A stretch of DNA of 64,000 bases, from the NCBI GenBank assembly GCA_016927475.1, contig JAFGMO010000091.1:1-64000 (forward strand), written 5' to 3'. Below the pieces are notes generated by a model, which saw nothing but the letters and a program-made list of their open reading frames with translations, did no database searches and was not told where the DNA came from. The DNA comes from Candidatus Aminicenantota bacterium. Lineage in GTDB: Bacteria > Acidobacteriota > Aminicenantia > Aminicenantales > Aminicenantaceae. This document shows, piece by piece, positions 60,723-64,000 of the stretch (its first letter is position 1; the number at the start of each line of letters is the position of its first letter). A program made the translations under genes and the position numbers.

Positions 60723-63095
60723 ATGTGTTATCTCATTAAACGACGGCTAGCCCGCAGTTTTTTTGTTTTCAGCTTGTTCTTGAGCGGTATTTTGGCGTTG
60801 CCTTTTTTAAAGGCTCAGGAGCGGAAAACGTCGGTTTCCACAAACCCGAAGGAACGGTTGTTATGGTATGAACAGTACAGTGATTTGAGAGATCATTCCC
60901 CTTTCCGGCAGAAATGGAGATTTCTCGGCCCGGACATCATCAGCGGCCGCTGTACGGATATCGCTGTGCCAACGGGAAGCAAACATACGGTTTTTGTCGG
61001 ATCCGCGACCGGAGGTGTCTGGAAAACGGTCAATTCGGGTGTTACCTGGACATCTGTTCTTGAAGACATGCCTTCTCAATCGGTCGGGGATATCGCCATC
61101 GCTCCTTCCGATCCTCAGCTCATTTGGGTCGGTACGGGTGAAGCCAACATTTTCCGTGCCTCCACGGCGGGAATCGGGGTGTATAAATCCGTGGACGGCG
61201 GAGAAAGCTGGAAACATATGGGACTCAGCGATACAAATACCATCGGACGGATTATCATCCACCCCGAAAATCCGGATACCGTTTATGTGGCTGCTTCGGG
61301 GCATGAGTGGACGGAAAATTCAGATCGCGGTGTGTTTAAAACGACGGACGGGGGAGAGACCTGGCATAAAGTGTTGTATCTTGATGAGAAAACGGGAGCT
61401 ATCGATATTGTGATGGACCCCTCGAATCCCGATACTCTGTGGGCCGCTATGTGGAACCGGACGCGGCGCCGCTGGAGTGATCCCATACCGGGGCCCGGTG
61501 ATGGGGTCTTCAAAACAACAGACGCCGGAAAAACATGGCATCCGAAGAACAATGGCCTGCCGGATCTGAATCGAACGGGCCGCATCGGGCTGGATATAGC
61601 GCGAAGCAATCCTGAGGTTCTGTATGCGTTTGTCGACAACCATAACCCCGGACGAATGCCTCAAGAAGGAGAAAGGGATGCTTATGGAAGATTGCGCACG
61701 GGACGGGTGATAAAGGGAGCCGAGGTTTACCGTTCGGGGAATAAGGGTGAAACCTGGGAAAAGGTCAGCCCGGATAACAGGATGATGGAGGGTTTCTGTG
61801 GAACATACGGCTGGGTGTTCGGCCAAATCCGGGTTGACCCCAGCGATGAAGATACGGTTTATATTATGGGCTTATCCTTGGCCAAATCCACAGATGGGGG
61901 CAGGTCTTTCAGGAGGCTTTGGTTTCCGGAGCTTCATGGGGACCATCATGGCCTGTGGATCGATCCTTCCGACAGTGACTATTTGATAAATACAAACGAC
62001 GGCGGAATCAATATTTCCTATGACGGCGGCGAAACATGGCGGCATTTTCATCACAACCTTCCCGTCATTCAGTTTTATAACGTTTCCCTTGATATGGCCG
62101 ATCCCTTCCATGTTTACGGTTCCGTTCAGGACCATGGCACTTATAGAGGAAACGTCGTCCACACGCTGTCCCGAAGGCAAAGGCCAAGGGGATTGGTTAC
62201 CCATTGGGAGAGCGCGCCCGGAGGGGAAGGGACCTTAATCGCCATCGATCCCACCAATCCCGCTGTTGTTTATTCCTCCTCTTTTTATGGAAGATTGATG
62301 CGTTCGGAGTTTAAGGACGGACGCTGGATAACAAAAAATATTGCCCCCCAGGCGGATAAGAATGGGCCTCTTCTGCGCGGCCAGTGGCTGGCCCCGACCA
62401 TCATCTCCCCCCATGACCCCAACGTGATCTACCACGGATTCCAATTCCTTTTTCGTTCACGCGACAAGGGTGAGACCTGGGAAAAAATAAGTCCCGACCT
62501 GTCTTACAACGATACGGAAAAACAAGGCCGACTGCCCTTTTCGATTCCTTATGCCTGTTTGACGGCCCTATCGGAGTCACCTCTTTTACAGGGATTGATC
62601 TATGCCGGTACGGACGACGGCCGGGTTCACGTCACCCGAAACGGCGGTAAAAACTGGACGGAAATTGTGGACGGTCTTCCCTTCAATAAGCATGTTGGCA
62701 AGCTGGTGGCGTCCCGGTACAGCGAGAATAAGGTTTATATCACATTAAACGGAAGACGTGATGATGATTTTAACGATTACATTTTTAAGTCGGTAAACGG
62801 CGGAGCCACATGGGAGGACATTTCGGGGAACATACCCGGGGGGCCGGTCAATGTTCTGTGTGAAGATTCAAAAGATGAAAATATCCTGTATGTCGGAACG
62901 GACCTGGGAGCTTTCGTTTCCTTGGACGGCGGAAAGGAATGGCATGTTTTAGCCGGCGGCCCTCCCGCGGTTTATGTCTGGGACCTGGCTGTTCATCCCC
63001 GTGACGGTGTTTTGGTTATCGCGACTTATGGCCGGGGAATGTTCGCTATTGATGATATGGACACTGTCCGGTCCCGGGCTGTTAAGGAGAGATAA
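60723..63095 (+). CDS. Secreted BNR/VPS10-like beta-propeller protein (glycosyl-hydrolase-like)
   Basis: A 790-residue exported protein, closely parallel to the one encoded at 1459-3798 from the SGRCTDIAVP stretch to the end. The signal peptide is MCYLIKRRLARSFFVFSLFLS (and on). Repeats include SVDGGESWKHMG, TTDGGETWHKV and SYDGGETWRHF. Shared loops such as HGDHHGLWIDPSDSDYLINT, FGQIRVDP and YVFVDNHNPGR-like segments show that the two arose by duplication. A GAGG ribosome site precedes the ATG. No catalytic residues can be assigned. It may bind a surface or secreted partner protein. Confidence 0.83.
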   Translation: MCYLIKRRLARSFFVFSLFLSGILALPFLKAQERKTSVSTNPKERLLWYEQYSDLRDHSPFRQKWRFLGPDIISGRCTDIAVPTGSKHTVFVGSATGGVWKTVNSGVTWTSVLEDMPSQSVGDIAIAPSDPQLIWVGTGEANIFRASTAGIGVYKSVDGGESWKHMGLSDTNTIGRIIIHPENPDTVYVAASGHEWTENSDRGVFKTTDGGETWHKVLYLDEKTGAIDIVMDPSNPDTLWAAMWNRTRRRWSDPIPGPGDGVFKTTDAGKTWHPKNNGLPDLNRTGRIGLDIARSNPEVLYAFVDNHNPGRMPQEGERDAYGRLRTGRVIKGAEVYRSGNKGETWEKVSPDNRMMEGFCGTYGWVFGQIRVDPSDEDTVYIMGLSLAKSTDGGRSFRRLWFPELHGDHHGLWIDPSDSDYLINTNDGGINISYDGGETWRHFHHNLPVIQFYNVSLDMADPFHVYGSVQDHGTYRGNVVHTLSRRQRPRGLVTHWESAPGGEGTLIAIDPTNPAVVYSSSFYGRLMRSEFKDGRWITKNIAPQADKNGPLLRGQWLAPTIISPHDPNVIYHGFQFLFRSRDKGETWEKISPDLSYNDTEKQGRLPFSIPYACLTALSESPLLQGLIYAGTDDGRVHVTRNGGKNWTEIVDGLPFNKHVGKLVASRYSENKVYITLNGRRDDDFNDYIFKSVNGGATWEDISGNIPGGPVNVLCEDSKDENILYVGTDLGAFVSLDGGKEWHVLAGGPPAVYVWDLAVHPRDGVLVIATYGRGMFAIDDMDTVRSRAVKER

Positions 63096-63137
63096 ACAAC
63101 CCGGTTTTTATTGAAGTCCTGCAAACGGGGAAGTGCC

Positions 63138-64000
63138 ATGAACAAGAATACTGGATTAACGAAACATGCCTGCTCTCTTTGTGGGGCTTCCTTGAGGCCG
63201 TCACGGTACCGTAAAGGAAAATTTCGTCTGTGGGTGTGTGACCGGTGTGTTTTTGGCCAGATCTACCCCCGGCCTTCTTTTGAAGAAGTGGATAAGTGCT
63301 ACCGGCTGGGGTATTCTGAAGGAAGCTATGAAAAAGTTCTTGAGCTGGGAAGGCAGGTTAAACGTGACAAATTCAAGCGTATTCTTCTTTTGCTCCGGAG
63401 AATGGGCATCGTCAAGAATCTGAAAAGGGAAAGTGTGCTCGATCTCGGCTGCAGTGACGGTCTTTTTCTTGAAATGGTCAGAGAAATGGGCGGGATTGAT
63501 TTTGTTGGAGTGGAACTAGCCGATGAAGGGGCGCAAAGAGCGGCCGAGTTGTTGGGCAAGGAAAAAGTATTCCATGGGAAAGTGGAGGAATATACCGGGA
63601 GGGCGGAAAGGACATTTTCGCTCGTTACCATGTTGGATCTCATCGAACATGTTGAAGACCTGGATTTTTTTATGGCTTCCGTTTTGGGCCTGTTGAGGCG
63701 AAAAGGAACCCTGGTTATCACTACTCCTAATTGGCGTTGTCTGTATGCCCGCTTGTTCGGTTCCCGCTGGCCGTATTTTATTCCCCCCGAACATCTTCTC
63801 TATTTTTCACCGAGGGCGATGTACAGCTTCGGAGCGAAATTTGGTCTTGAAGTGCTTTTAATCCGGAGGGCGGTAAAATATGTCTCTCTACGATATTTTA
63901 CAGGTGTGGCGGAACATCTTGCTCCCTTTTTAGCCGGGCCGGGGAGGTTGATTCTGGAATGTTTGCCGTTTGGGTGGGAAAACCGCTCCATACCATTATA
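63138..64000 (+). CDS. Class I SAM-dependent methyltransferase, truncated by the window end
   Basis: The reading frame is open from the ATG at 63138 to the end of the window (287 codons seen). The N-terminus has zinc-ribbon pairs C12/C15 and C34/C37, then PRPSFEEVDKCY, the SAM motif SVLDLGCSDGLFLEMV, and the acidic MLDLIEHVEDLD loop with ITTPNWRCLYARLFG. It is a relative of the protein encoded at 25941-26852. It follows the VPS10-like gene by 42 bases in the same direction. It continues beyond the window. Confidence 0.82.
   Translation, partial: MNKNTGLTKHACSLCGASLRPSRYRKGKFRLWVCDRCVFGQIYPRPSFEEVDKCYRLGYSEGSYEKVLELGRQVKRDKFKRILLLLRRMGIVKNLKRESVLDLGCSDGLFLEMVREMGGIDFVGVELADEGAQRAAELLGKEKVFHGKVEEYTGRAERTFSLVTMLDLIEHVEDLDFFMASVLGLLRRKGTLVITTPNWRCLYARLFGSRWPYFIPPEHLLYFSPRAMYSFGAKFGLEVLLIRRAVKYVSLRYFTGVAEHLAPFLAGPGRLILECLPFGWENRSIPL

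Overview
The window reads as chromosomal DNA of a Gram-negative, probably anaerobic or environmental bacterium. The gene families (paired sortilin/VPS10-like beta-propeller proteins, PadR repressors in front of 880-residue FtsX/MacB-type permeases, alkaline-phosphatase-superfamily proteins ending in an ERL+SLGY motif, AMIN-domain barrels, many cobalamin-type radical SAM enzymes) are what I associate with Candidatus Aminicenantes and related Acidobacteriota-like lineages. That placement is inference from gene content; there is no rRNA here. No tRNA, rRNA, CRISPR array, prophage or intact transposase was seen.

Layout. 1-8 kb: the 3' end of a phosphodiesterase-like gene with a broken 5' frame, a DTW tRNA-modification enzyme, a secreted BNR/VPS10-like propeller, a Pif1-type helicase fused to a WYL-like domain, and a sulfatase-fold/TPR fusion. 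8-11.4 kb: an MocA-type oxidoreductase, a polysaccharide pyruvyltransferase split over two frames, and a TSUP exporter. 11.4-17.1 kb (minus): a compact sugar operon (GT-C membrane glycosyltransferase, polyprenyl-phosphate GT2, cupin, DegT aminotransferase) followed by a PD40 lipoprotein. 17.2-21.6 kb: AMIN/beta-barrel protein, polysaccharide deacetylase, second GT-C. 21.7-24.8 kb and 38.4-41.5 kb: two PadR/FtsX-permease modules. 24.8-32.8 kb: DDAH-like hydrolase, methyltransferase/FemAB pair, radical SAM, GT2, sugar C-methyltransferase and a GDP-mannose-dehydratase-like enzyme. 32.9-38.3 kb: S9 peptidase, a sodium:solute symporter with a tiny membrane partner, and a GDPD lipoprotein. 41.5-49.1 kb: SDR, CrtI-like oxidoreductase, radical SAM plus a tandem-MerR regulator, HAD/ATP-grasp pair, LbH acyltransferase. 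49.1-60.5 kb: DUF2304/GT2/PKD-propeller chain, small barrel, BACON-domain propeller, two GT-C proteins, third radical SAM. 60.7-64 kb: second VPS10-like propeller and a truncated methyltransferase.

Taken together, much of the window looks like cell-surface glycan and secreted-protein biology: nucleotide-sugar modification, lipid-linked sugar donors, membrane glycosyltransferases acting on the outer face, and large secreted propellers. Tightly packed genes with four-base ATGA overlaps are common (26849, 31809, 38821, 45552, 47017, 49481, 50179).

The most unusual non-coding signal is a 260-bp repeat present twice in full (8000-8259 and 37200-37459). It has terminal inverted repeats and a 98-nt internal hairpin whose central 8-bp stem has a different sequence in each copy but remains perfectly paired. 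The two copies fill the only gene-free stretches longer than 300 bases. Solo ends of the same element lie at several other gene boundaries, and in three cases its first TAA is also a gene's stop codon.
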